Shown one piece after another: positions 22,101 to 31,055 of a stretch of DNA of 64,000 nt. This stretch comes from Rhynchopus sp. YZ270_cl-10 (lineage: Eukaryota; Euglenozoa; Diplonemea; Diplonemida; Diplonemidae). Within the stretch, counting starts at the first letter, position 1. Each line of letters starts with the position of its first letter. The position numbers and the translations under genes were made by a program. The notes under the pieces are model-generated. The model was given only the letters and a program-made list of their open reading frames with translations, ran no database searches and was not told the DNA's origin. Location: positions 1 through 64,000 of the forward strand of contig OZ037872.1 of the NCBI GenBank assembly GCA_964035575.1. Reading direction: 5' to 3'.

Positions 22101-25100
22101 ATGTGGTCCCCCCTGGTGTCCATGGGCTGGTTGCATTGCCTGCATGAGACACCCTCCGCGTATATGGGGAGGTGGAGGCGGAGTCTGGCTGCGGCCTTGA
22201 ATGCAATCGGAGGGATGTAGTGCTCCCAGGTGGGGGGTGCAGTAAGCCAGGACCCTGCTTGGGGGAGGGCCAGAGAATTGAGACGCGCCTTGTCGTACGC
22301 ATCACCCTTGACGAAGAGGTCCCGCAATTGTTCCTCCAGGATCCCTGCAGACAGATCACGTTGACGCAGGGGGACGGCTGGCTGCAGCTTGGGGTCAATC
22401 CTAGCACCTTCAGCCACTTGCTCGTTGTACAGCGTTGCCGTCCGTTCCCATCCTTCGGCGTCCCAGGTGAAGCTGGGGTCCAGTTCGGTGCACAGTTGGT
22501 GCAGGCCGCTCCTTGCTCCCATGGCTGCTGCAGTCCAGTGGTCGCGGATGCGGCGCACGCCCATGCCCCCTACCCTACATGGCAGTGCGGCCTGTCTCCG
22601 TGCTTCTTCCGGCAGGCCTCCATCCTCATCACCAAAAAGCGCGGCCAGGGCAGCGTCTACCTCCTTGTCGTACTGGCTGAGGTACTTGTGGGTGCACGCG
22701 TGACCAATGGCTCTCATGTAGAAAACCATGCGTGCAAACCCCTCGCACTGACGGAGTAATGTCAGTCCAGCCTGCGAGTCAGACACCTTCTGCAGCAGAC
22801 GCAGTTGCACCGCGAATTCCTCCACCTTCTTCTCCATGTACGCTTCGCAGTACTCGTCGTCCCCGATTGGCGCCCCCAGGAACGCAAAGCCTCCATACTT
22901 CACGCTCATCACTTTTCCTTCACAGGCTGAGCAAGTCTCCGCCAAGTCAGTGGTGTGGCTGCACACGGGGAGGCCAGCTCTGTCCAGGTCCAACGGAGTC
23001 TGCTGTCCTAGGGCGATGACTTCACACTTTGACAGCTTCACCTTCAGCCCCAGCTCCGCACTGCGTGTCCTCACTAACTCCAGCGCTCGAGCCACCGCCT
23101 CTGGGTTCCCCATGATCGTCCCATCATCGAGGTACCAGATGCTACAGTCGATGCCCTGGACTGCACGCACTTCGTCTGTCAGTGCTTTGATCCCCAGGGA
23201 GAAGAGTAGGGGCCCTGCGGGGTCGCCTTGCTGCGCGCCTCTGGTGGATGGGATCATCTCGTCACCATACACTAGCCCGGTGTGGGAGTTGTAGCACCAT
23301 TCGACCCACGGTGAAATGGACGGGAGATATTTCCTTGTGGCTTCCAGAAAAGTCTTGCGAAAGATGCTGTTGAATGCGTTCTCGTAGTCAATCTGTACGA
23401 TCACTTTGTCGCTCCCCTGGTGTCGTTTTGCGTATGCTGCCACAACCATTGTCGCCGCTTCCAGTCCACCGTCCACCGCCACCCCAACTTGTCTCCCTGG
23501 CAGCAGCACTCCTCGTGCCTTTTCCCTCACAGACGCCACCTCGATCTTGCTCACGACTCGCCGAAGTGTGTTGCCTGCAGAGATGGGGCGGACGTCGCCT
23601 TGGTCACCCTTCTTTAACGCCACCAGAGTAGCTCCTGCCATGAACATAGCTGTCTCGGAGGGGGCTTTCCCGCGTCGCAGCAGGTCCAGGACTTGCGTCA
23701 TCAGTGGCAAGATGTTCAGGTCCGGGTGTTTGACCATCCACCCCTTGAGGTGATCCCCGCGCAGACCAAAGGGACCTGGAGCAGAGCCCTTTGCCATGCT
23801 ATTTATGGCTTTGAGGGCGGCGATCGGCTTCAGCGGCTCGGAAGCAATTTCCGGCAGAGAAGTGGCAGGTTGGGGTTCCTCATGGGGGTGCTTTCTGCGG
23901 AGGATGTCTGTGGATTCCTCAGTACGCTCTGCCAGCCCACCCTTGTGGAGGCGGCTCATCCCTGCTGCCATCCTCCCATTCCGCACCTCCCGGACCATCG
24001 CCTTCTCCCTTTCTTCCCACGTTGGTTCCTTCCGCTCCTTCTCCTTCTTCGTACCGCCTGTGCGATTCGCAGCTGCTCGCCACATTGCTGCGATCTCACC
24101 TTCTCTCCACTCATCCACATCCTTCTGCCGCAAGACTGCCACCTTCGTCTTGAGGTGCTTCCCACCTCGCTTCGCCGGTAGGACCAGCTTCGCGAACATG
24201 CACAAACGTTTCCAGCTTGCCTCATCGCCAACTGCGGCCACATCCTCAAGTGCCTGGGTGAACTCCACAGCGGCTGGACGGTCGATGCTCGTGGGGATCG
24301 CATCTGTTGTCCTGATGGGGATTTGAGCTATCTCCCACCACTCCGGCAAGTCAACGTCGTCTGCCTTTTCCACTGCGGTGCGTTCCCTGGGTGTGGGCTT
24401 TGCGATCGCCTTTACCAGTTTCGCACACTGAAGACATGTCTCCTTCGATGCCGACCGTATCCCCCCACACGCTTCACACTGTCCTAACCCCAACTTGTTG
24501 AGGGTGTCGTGGGGGATGTGGTCGCCGGAAGACAGGTGTGCACCGATGTGTGTGCGCAGGCCGGGAACAGAGAAGGGCTGGGGACGGTGTAGACTGCTTC
24601 CGTTGCAACACGGAACAGGGCAGAAGAGCCTCGGTGCATCAGCCCCCAGAGGAGAAGGCGACTCCTTCGTCATGGCAGGGATGGGTGTTGCTGTTAGGCC
24701 TTTCGGGTCAAGCTCTGCGAAGGGGGCCGACTGGACCATTGCCAGGGCGTTCTTTGGGTCCATTTGCACTTCCTCATAGTGATTATTGAGGAGTGAAACT
24801 ACCCTGACGCGGCGGTCTTTCTGCGTCCGCAAGTCTTTCGATGAGGCTGCGGGGTTGATCGTCACCACTGGATTCGGCCCAGGCTGCACTACCGCTATCG
24901 TGGTGGACCATGCATTTGCTGCCAGGTGTAGGGTGAGGTGGTTGCCCCACACCTCAGGGTTGGTGAGGCCGTCAATGAAGCTTGACAGCTGTGCCTCGGT
25001 CTCGAAGTAGCGTCTGAGACCGGTCTTCACCTTCGTGACCCGCGCTCTGTCAGCCAGCTCAGTGCGTGCTTTGCTGACATCCAAGTACAGCGCGTTCTTC

Positions 25101-27192
25101 TTACCCAGTAAGGCCACGTACATGCACTCGCCGTTGGCTGCGTTCGGCACCCTCTTCCCCCCATGCACCTCGAGGAATGCGTCAAGGTTTGCCGCCTCCT
25201 CCGGGTTGATGTCCCCGTCTGCTCCACCTGCCAGCGCCCCGGGCCCCAGGCTTATGCTCTGAGGTGACAGCTCCCACCCGTCCCCTGTCCCCGCCGGTCG
25301 CCTCAACCTCTGCATGAAAACCCACACCCTGCTGGCAAGTACTCGCAACCACAGCCTCCCGCTACGTGCTCTGTATCGGCCCTGTAGGAGCCCCTTCCTC
25401 AGCAGCACACTCAGCAGCTCTGCGTCCCGGATCAGTGCACAACCCAAAGCCCGTGGCGCCGATCTCCCAAGCTCATACCCCACGCAAACCAGAGCCCAGA
25501 TGGCCACCCACTGCAAAGCCACTCTCACAACGGCTGCCCTTATCCTGCGGAAAAGTTGAGAGGGCGGACGCTTGCATGGCGCCTTGCGCCGACGGAACCT
25601 GCTCGCCTGTGCCTTGGTCCAGTTCAAGGACCTGTGACCTCGGCGCGTCCTCCTGGTCCCCCTCCTACCCACCAGCCACAATATGAGGTGACTGAGGGTA
25701 GGGGCGCGTCTGTCCTTCCACATGTCCAGGACCGCGAAAGACACAAACACACCCCACTCAGGTGCCTCGGCTACCCAGCGGGGGTCTGGTCGGCGCAGAG
25801 AAGAAAGGCGTTCCCAAAGGATGCTCCACCAGTCAAACCCAAGCCCATGTTCTGCACGCCCCATGTGAACATTGGGGGTGATAAAGGTCCCCCACACCCG
25901 TAACGTCACACAGTAACTCTGTCCTTCTCGCCCCGCAAGGCTGGCCCCGAACACCAGCATACCTCGCTCACCCCCACCTACAGTGTTGTTGCTGCAGTTG
26001 CTGCTGCTGCTGTTGCTGTTGCTGTCGGTGCTGCTGCAGGTGCTGCTGATGCTGTTGTTGTTGCTGGTGTTACGGTTGTTGTTGTAGTTGCTGTTGTTGC
26101 TGCTGATACTGTCCGCCCGCACATCCTGTGTCCGCCCGCGCATCCGCTGTCTGCCACCGTTGTTGTAGTTGCTGTTGTTGCTGCTGATGCTGTCCGCCCG
26201 CACATCTAGTGTCCACCCGCGCATCCACTGTCTGCCACTGTTGTTGTAGTTGTTGTTGTTGTTGCTGCTGATGCTGCCCGCCCGCACATCTAGTGTCCGC
26301 CCGCGCATCCACTGTCTGCCACTGTTGTTGTAGTTGCTGTTGTTGCTGCTGATGCTGTCCGCCCGCACATCTAGTGTCCGCCCACGCATCCAGTGTCTGC
26401 CACCGTTGTTGTAGTTGTTGTTGTTGTTGCTGCTATCAAAGCTGCAGCCGCTTGGGTTGTTGGGCACAGGCCTCTTTTTGGGGTAATAATGGGGGGGAAT
26501 GGGGGTGCACCTGCAGCTTCTGTAGCCGCTGCACATGAAGCCCTTGCGGCCATTGCTGCAGGTGTAGATGTTGCTGGTGTGGTTGTTGGAGCCGCTATTG
26601 TTGCAGTAGACGCTGCCATAGAGGCCATCACTCCAGTCATGGCTGCTCATGTTGCTGCAGCGAGAACGTGGTACCTGAGAGTGCTGAGTTGGTGTTGAGG
26701 AGCCCACTCGCGATACGTGCCTGCCGCAACCGTGGGAGGTACTGATGTTGATGGCAGTGCTCCTGCTCACGATGCTGCTGCTCATGCTGCTGCTGCTCAT
26801 GCTGCTGCTCATGCTGCTCCTGCTCATGCTGCTGCTGCTGCGCATGTTGCTCATGTTGCTGCACCAGCTTCGGCTGTCACCCCCGCCATCATCCATGGCT
26901 CCACACAGGAGCACCATAGCCCAAAGCTGGGCACTCCACCTGCACATCTTCACCACCAAGAAAACAAAAAAGTCAAAACAGTAAAAAACAAAAGGACAAG
27001 GAAGACAAAATACACGTCTCTACCTGCACTTCGCCAGAGAGGAACTACTCAACGGCCTTCTCTCTGCCCAGGACACGCCACTAGGAGGCGACAGGTAGGA
27101 CCCACACAAGGGGGAAAACAAGTGGGGGAAAGGGGATAAGGGGAGAAGCAAAGGACAAGATGGGGTAGTGTGTAGCAAAACGTGTGTGCCCC
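19155..27192 (-). mobile_element. RLE-type LINE, copy B (apparently full length)
   Basis: About 8.04 kb, read on the minus strand from the 5' end at 27192 to a 30-base A tail (T run 19155-19184). It has a roughly 245-nt 5' leader with GGGGCACACACG at the tip, one long ORF and a 785-nt 3' UTR. The 3' UTR carries the two GAGCGAAGCGAG hairpins (19244-19267, 19377-19396). The combination of RT, CCHC and restriction-like endonuclease places it among the R2/CRE/NeSL-type early-branching LINEs. I cannot assign the clade by eye. It is flanked on the right by a T run and no target duplication is evident. Confidence 0.93.
19970..26947 (-). CDS. LINE polyprotein: OTU-like protease, zinc fingers, RT, RLE endonuclease, second OTU-like protease
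   Basis: The frame is open for 2325 codons from the first ATG at 26947 (residues below count from the frame start at 26959). Residues 30-310 are Ser/Asn-rich repeats with four roughly 29-residue units containing RGRTLDVRAD. An OTU-like protease follows at about 600-735 with NGEC (C612), a WGNHLTLHLAA block and NNHY (H727). A C2H2 finger lies at C780-H808 and a Cys4 ribbon at C828-C845. The RT spans about 1040-1320 with D1191, AQQGDP at 1242 and YLDD at 1276. A CCHC knuckle follows at C1606-C1623, then RHN at 1632 and the endonuclease acids D1667 and D1683. A second OTU-like domain is at about 1875-2010 with VGDCAF (C1891) and GHF (H2003). A Cys-rich finger lies at 2053-2087. It probably nicks DNA and copies its RNA by target-primed reverse transcription. 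The protease role is unknown. The true start is uncertain in the low-complexity N terminus. Confidence 0.93.
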   Translation of the reverse strand: MCRWSAQLWAMVLLCGAMDDGGGDSRSWCSNMSNMRSSSSMSRSSMSSSMSSSSMSSSIVSRSTAINISTSHGCGRHVSRVGSSTPTQHSQVPRSRCSNMSSHDWSDGLYGSVYCNNSGSNNHTSNIYTCSNGRKGFMCSGYRSCRCTPIPPHYYPKKRPVPNNPSGCSFDSSNNNNNYNNGGRHWMRGRTLDVRADSISSNNSNYNNSGRQWMRGRTLDVRAGSISSNNNNNYNNSGRQWMRGWTLDVRADSISSNNSNYNNGGRQRMRGRTQDVRADSISSNNSNYNNNRNTSNNNSISSTCSSTDSNSNSSSSNCSNNTVGGGERGMLVFGASLAGREGQSYCVTLRVWGTFITPNVHMGRAEHGLGFDWWSILWERLSSLRRPDPRWVAEAPEWGVFVSFAVLDMWKDRRAPTLSHLILWLVGRRGTRRTRRGHRSLNWTKAQASRFRRRKAPCKRPPSQLFRRIRAAVVRVALQWVAIWALVCVGYELGRSAPRALGCALIRDAELLSVLLRKGLLQGRYRARSGRLWLRVLASRVWVFMQRLRRPAGTGDGWELSPQSISLGPGALAGGADGDINPEEAANLDAFLEVHGGKRVPNAANGECMYVALLGKKNALYLDVSKARTELADRARVTKVKTGLRRYFETEAQLSSFIDGLTNPEVWGNHLTLHLAANAWSTTIAVVQPGPNPVVTINPAASSKDLRTQKDRRVRVVSLLNNHYEEVQMDPKNALAMVQSAPFAELDPKGLTATPIPAMTKESPSPLGADAPRLFCPVPCCNGSSLHRPQPFSVPGLRTHIGAHLSSGDHIPHDTLNKLGLGQCEACGGIRSASKETCLQCAKLVKAIAKPTPRERTAVEKADDVDLPEWWEIAQIPIRTTDAIPTSIDRPAAVEFTQALEDVAAVGDEASWKRLCMFAKLVLPAKRGGKHLKTKVAVLRQKDVDEWREGEIAAMWRAAANRTGGTKKEKERKEPTWEEREKAMVREVRNGRMAAGMSRLHKGGLAERTEESTDILRRKHPHEEPQPATSLPEIASEPLKPIAALKAINSMAKGSAPGPFGLRGDHLKGWMVKHPDLNILPLMTQVLDLLRRGKAPSETAMFMAGATLVALKKGDQGDVRPISAGNTLRRVVSKIEVASVREKARGVLLPGRQVGVAVDGGLEAATMVVAAYAKRHQGSDKVIVQIDYENAFNSIFRKTFLEATRKYLPSISPWVEWCYNSHTGLVYGDEMIPSTRGAQQGDPAGPLLFSLGIKALTDEVRAVQGIDCSIWYLDDGTIMGNPEAVARALELVRTRSAELGLKVKLSKCEVIALGQQTPLDLDRAGLPVCSHTTDLAETCSACEGKVMSVKYGGFAFLGAPIGDDEYCEAYMEKKVEEFAVQLRLLQKVSDSQAGLTLLRQCEGFARMVFYMRAIGHACTHKYLSQYDKEVDAALAALFGDEDGGLPEEARRQAALPCRVGGMGVRRIRDHWTAAAMGARSGLHQLCTELDPSFTWDAEGWERTATLYNEQVAEGARIDPKLQPAVPLRQRDLSAGILEEQLRDLFVKGDAYDKARLNSLALPQAGSWLTAPPTWEHYIPPIAFKAAARLRLHLPIYAEGVSCRQCNQPMDTRGDHIFACRMGGHRILRHNSVRDYVYGAANEAGLSPILEPNHLILGNNKPADILLSTGVGESRGRAIDVTVWTPTSASMVQGAAVAKGYAATKAETAKRKKHGDACAAERLAFTPFALETTGGLGPAAASIWQQMLRFAADRKLGNRVEMSQRWNWGLGTTLQRQIGKAATDRGSLTGCLRGPLRERVDLDPTVDPEEGDLIRLPPDHLPNLEVTDDHQGDIRVSAEEEPETGNEKETAPETAAQDPTPHSELEANLVKWGLSRPQVPVPFRVGDCAFDAVCWSVRSWKVVTSSTLRSLAVERVKRDADLARNAMPDLATWVRWMSLAGNRDRRSWADQTALAGLARALQVVIVAVVSSDSKVHIHRPASKSNGAVAVLHTGAHEAGHFSPLCMTDNTFAYLRSLAPDTPLPEMQCHSTGALSRMEERPGRQGELLTCENCALITECSVPHWFCSSCERTWCEGCGSANAKCVLRAKPVQPVQPVQPTTSQTVGGSYYNSNPAPPQDAATEVKEEVMDEEDSADCADHDTTMDNNTATAAESFVWGPSEQSYNTTPTALTGDHHLGSAKTGGWTAKSHAERRTKLTTLGTSRRAQGNHTRRSGVVEDRSAETTARRPSPPISRGSDVEAKGLVPHSQKEGDRVPRNVEEWADCFFPRGGTRREGMTPLAPEVAYEALDAWWDQREELGRVGGRQTSQYGALRAVLVLMMEATFK

Positions 27193-28242
27193 TTTTTTTT
27201 TTTTTTTTTTTTTTTTTACGGGTTTTTTTACACAGGAATCAGGGACATTTTTCGACCGTGGAGGTGAAAATCATGATTTTTTTTGCCCACATGATACGTT
27301 TCGAACACACTTATCGCTAAATATGCCGTTTTCCCCGAAAATTTTGAGACCCCACGTCCAATTTCTTTCGTTTTTGGTGCTCCGGGAGGGGTCCGTATTG
27401 ACGGGTCGCTGACACAGGGACCCTATACACACACCCCCTGATATTGACAGGTCGCCGACAGGTCGTGACACGTCGCTGACAGGTCGTTGACCGAGAATTT
27501 TTATCTACATCCAGTGACAGAGGGGGTACTTACTAGTCAAGCGAGTATGTAAACAGCTAGATGTCCAGACAAGGGCACTTTACTATTGTACTGGCAAGAC
27601 AGTGCCTGAAAACACAGTTAGTGGCACTAAAATAGAAAGCATCTGGGACTACAACCAACACTTCCCTGCAAATAAGCAAAAGGGTCGTATGTGAGTGCAA
27701 TTTTCCAAAAGGAAAAGGGGAGGGGATGGGACGGGAGGGTTGCTCTGTCTACCGGTGTAGTTTTATTTTGCTTTGTCTTGGGGAGGGGAGGGGAGGAGAA
27801 GGAGGGGATTGAGTGAGCCGTTTCCTCTGTAACACACAAACAAATAAAAAGGAAGTTCCATAATCTTTTTAGTAGTTTTCTTTTTGGTGAAAATTTTTGA
27901 GAACTTCAGTAAGTGTGACCTGACCCGACTGACTGACACCCAAAGGGGAAAACAACAATAACGCACAACAAAATCAACAACAACAATGGTGGGTCTCATG
28001 CTTACCTGTGGTGGTTTTGAAAAATGAAAAATTGAAATTGACCTTCACAAGGTAAAAATGAAAAACTAAAAGAGTGAAAAAAGAAACTCAAAGGACAAGA
28101 GTTCTGTACAAACTCTACTCTACTGCACAATCTATAAAAGTGGCCCAATGGCTCCTGATGCCACTGGCCTGGCTCTTAGACAGACAGGGGGTGAGACAAC
28201 AAATAGGACCTGCCAGAACTCTTCCCAATACATACCAAGCTA
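27193..28242. other. Repeat-flanked spacer without a gene
   Basis: A long T run (27193-27218) is followed by sequence containing TTTTTGGTGCTCC and repeated GACAGGTCGC units (about 27355-27490), which recur at about 62905-62978. The rest is AT-rich with no convincing ORF. Confidence 0.5.
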
Positions 28243-30744
28243 GGAGCTAAGGAGCTAAGGAGCTAAGGAGCTAAGGAGCTAAGGAGCTAAGGAGCTAAGG
28301 AGCTAAGGAGCTAAGGAGCTAAGGAGCTAAGGAGCTAAGGAGCTAAGGAGCTAAGGAGCTAAGGAGCTAAGGAGCTAAGGAGCTAAGGAGCTAAGGAGCT
28401 AAGGAGCTAAGGAGCTAAGGAGCTAAGGAGCTAAGGAGCTAAGGAGCTAAGGAGCTAAGGAGCTAAGGAGCTAAGGAGCTAAGGAGCTAAGGAGCTAAGG
28501 AGCTAAGGAGCTAAGGAGCTAAGGAGCTAAGGAGCTAAGGAGCTAAGGAGCTAAGGAGCTAAGGAGCTAAGGAGCTAAGGAGCTAAGGAGCTAAGGAGCT
28601 AAGGAGCTAAGGAGCTAAGGAGCTAAGGAGCTAAGGAGCTAAGGAGCTAAGGAGCTAAGGAGCTAAGGAGCTAAGGAGCTAAGGAGCTAAGGAGCTAAGG
28701 AGCTAAGGAGCTAAGGAGCTAAGGAGCTAAGGAGCTAAGGAGCTAAGGAGCTAAGGAGCTAAGGAGCTAAGGAGCTAAGGAGCTAAGGAGCTAAGGAGCT
28801 AAGGAGCTAAGGAGCTAAGGAGCTAAGGAGCTAAGGAGCTAAGGAGCTAAGGAGCTAAGGAGCTAAGGAGCTAAGGAGCTAAGGAGCTAAGGAGCTAAGG
28901 AGCTAAGGAGCTAAGGAGCTAAGGAGCTAAGGAGCTAAGGAGCTAAGGAGCTAAGGAGCTAAGGAGCTAAGGAGCTAAGGAGCTAAGGAGCTAAGGAGCT
29001 AAGGAGCTAAGGAGCTAAGGAGCTAAGGAGCTAAGGAGCTAAGGAGCTAAGGAGCTAAGGAGCTAAGGAGCTAAGGAGCTAAGGAGCTAAGGAGCTAAGG
29101 AGCTAAGGAGCTAAGGAGCTAAGGAGCTAAGGAGCTAAGGAGCTAAGGAGCTAAGGAGCTAAGGAGCTAAGGAGCTAAGGAGCTAAGGAGCTAAGGAGCT
29201 AAGGAGCTAAGGAGCTAAGGAGCTAAGGAGCTAAGGAGCTAAGGAGCTAAGGAGCTAAGGAGCTAAGGAGCTAAGGAGCTAAGGAGCTAAGGAGCTAAGG
29301 AGCTAAGGAGCTAAGGAGCTAAGGAGCTAAGGAGCTAAGGAGCTAAGGAGCTAAGGAGCTAAGGAGCTAAGGAGCTAAGGAGCTAAGGAGCTAAGGAGCT
29401 AAGGAGCTAAGGAGCTAAGGAGCTAAGGAGCTAAGGAGCTAAGGAGCTAAGGAGCTAAGGAGCTAAGGAGCTAAGGAGCTAAGGAGCTAAGGAGCTAAGG
29501 AGCTAAGGAGCTAAGGAGCTAAGGAGCTAAGGAGCTAAGGAGCTAAGGAGCTAAGGAGCTAAGGAGCTAAGGAGCTAAGGAGCTAAGGAGCTAAGGAGCT
29601 AAGGAGCTAAGGAGCTAAGGAGCTAAGGAGCTAAGGAGCTAAGGAGCTAAGGAGCTAAGGAGCTAAGGAGCTAAGGAGCTAAGGAGCTAAGGAGCTAAGG
29701 AGCTAAGGAGCTAAGGAGCTAAGGAGCTAAGGAGCTAAGGAGCTAAGGAGCTAAGGAGCTAAGGAGCTAAGGAGCTAAGGAGCTAAGGAGCTAAGGAGCT
29801 AAGGAGCTAAGGAGCTAAGGAGCTAAGGAGCTAAGGAGCTAAGGAGCTAAGGAGCTAAGGAGCTAAGGAGCTAAGGAGCTAAGGAGCTAAGGAGCTAAGG
29901 AGCTAAGGAGCTAAGGAGCTAAGGAGCTAAGGAGCTAAGGAGCTAAGGAGCTAAGGAGCTAAGGAGCTAAGGAGCTAAGGAGCTAAGGAGCTAAGGAGCT
30001 AAGGAGCTAAGGAGCTAAGGAGCTAAGGAGCTAAGGAGCTAAGGAGCTAAGGAGCTAAGGAGCTAAGGAGCTAAGGAGCTAAGGAGCTAAGGAGCTAAGG
30101 AGCTAAGGAGCTAAGGAGCTAAGGAGCTAAGGAGCTAAGGAGCTAAGGAGCTAAGGAGCTAAGGAGCTAAGGAGCTAAGGAGCTAAGGAGCTAAGGAGCT
30201 AAGGAGCTAAGGAGCTAAGGAGCTAAGGAGCTAAGGAGCTAAGGAGCTAAGGAGCTAAGGAGCTAAGGAGCTAAGGAGCTAAGGAGCTAAGGAGCTAAGG
30301 AGCTAAGGAGCTAAGGAGCTAAGGAGCTAAGGAGCTAAGGAGCTAAGGAGCTAAGGAGCTAAGGAGCTAAGGAGCTAAGGAGCTAAGGAGCTAAGGAGCT
30401 AAGGAGCTAAGGAGCTAAGGAGCTAAGGAGCTAAGGAGCTAAGGAGCTAAGGAGCTAAGGAGCTAAGGAGCTAAGGAGCTAAGGAGCTAAGGAGCTAAGG
30501 AGCTAAGGAGCTAAGGAGCTAAGGAGCTAAGGAGCTAAGGAGCTAAGGAGCTAAGGAGCTAAGGAGCTAAGGAGCTAAGGAGCTAAGGAGCTAAGGAGCT
30601 AAGGAGCTAAGGAGCTAAGGAGCTAAGGAGCTAAGGAGCTAAGGAGCTAAGGAGCTAAGGAGCTAAGGAGCTAAGGAGCTAAGGAGCTAAGGAGCTAAGG
30701 AGCTAAGGAGCTAAGGAGCTAAGGAGCTAAGGAGCTAAGGAGCT
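28243..30744. repeat. (GGAGCTAA)n array, about 312 copies
   Basis: 2.5 kb of an 8-bp unit that stays in phase from end to end with no change that I could see. Both strands have stops in the relevant frames, so it is not coding. The unit carries the palindrome AGCT. Perfect homogeneity over 312 copies indicates very recent expansion or continuing homogenisation. Confidence 0.98.
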
Positions 30745-31055
30745 GTTAAAGCAAGGATGTGAAAGCAGAGGGCAAGTGCACTTTCATTGTGTCGTTTCAC
30801 GTTTTACCCTCTAACACACTTCTGGATAATATTATTTAGTTTTTCTTGTTTGTTTGTTTATTTCAGAAAAGCAAAGGTATTCTAAGCACTAAAGAAACAC
30901 AAACCCATGAACCCGCAAACCCGGGTTTGCGGGTTTGAGGAACATTTGCCAACTGATGTGTCCTCACAAAACTACCACCACGCCTGCTTTCGTTGAAGAG
31001 CGACTTGAGTTGAGACTCATCGTCATCGTGCGTCTCTCTGCCGTTTGTGTGCTTG
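30745..31055. other. Spacer downstream of the LRR gene
   Basis: About 310 bp separate the octamer array from the first gene's stop codon. It holds a perfect palindrome at 30910-30935 and probably the 3' UTR of the LRR gene. No ORF is supported. Confidence 0.5.
30910..30935. repeat. Perfect 26-bp palindrome
   Basis: AACCCGCAAACCC is followed directly by its reverse complement. The half-site CCGCAAACCCGCAAA recurs near 37657 and in reverse near 55170, so it may be a short dispersed motif. Confidence 0.85.
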
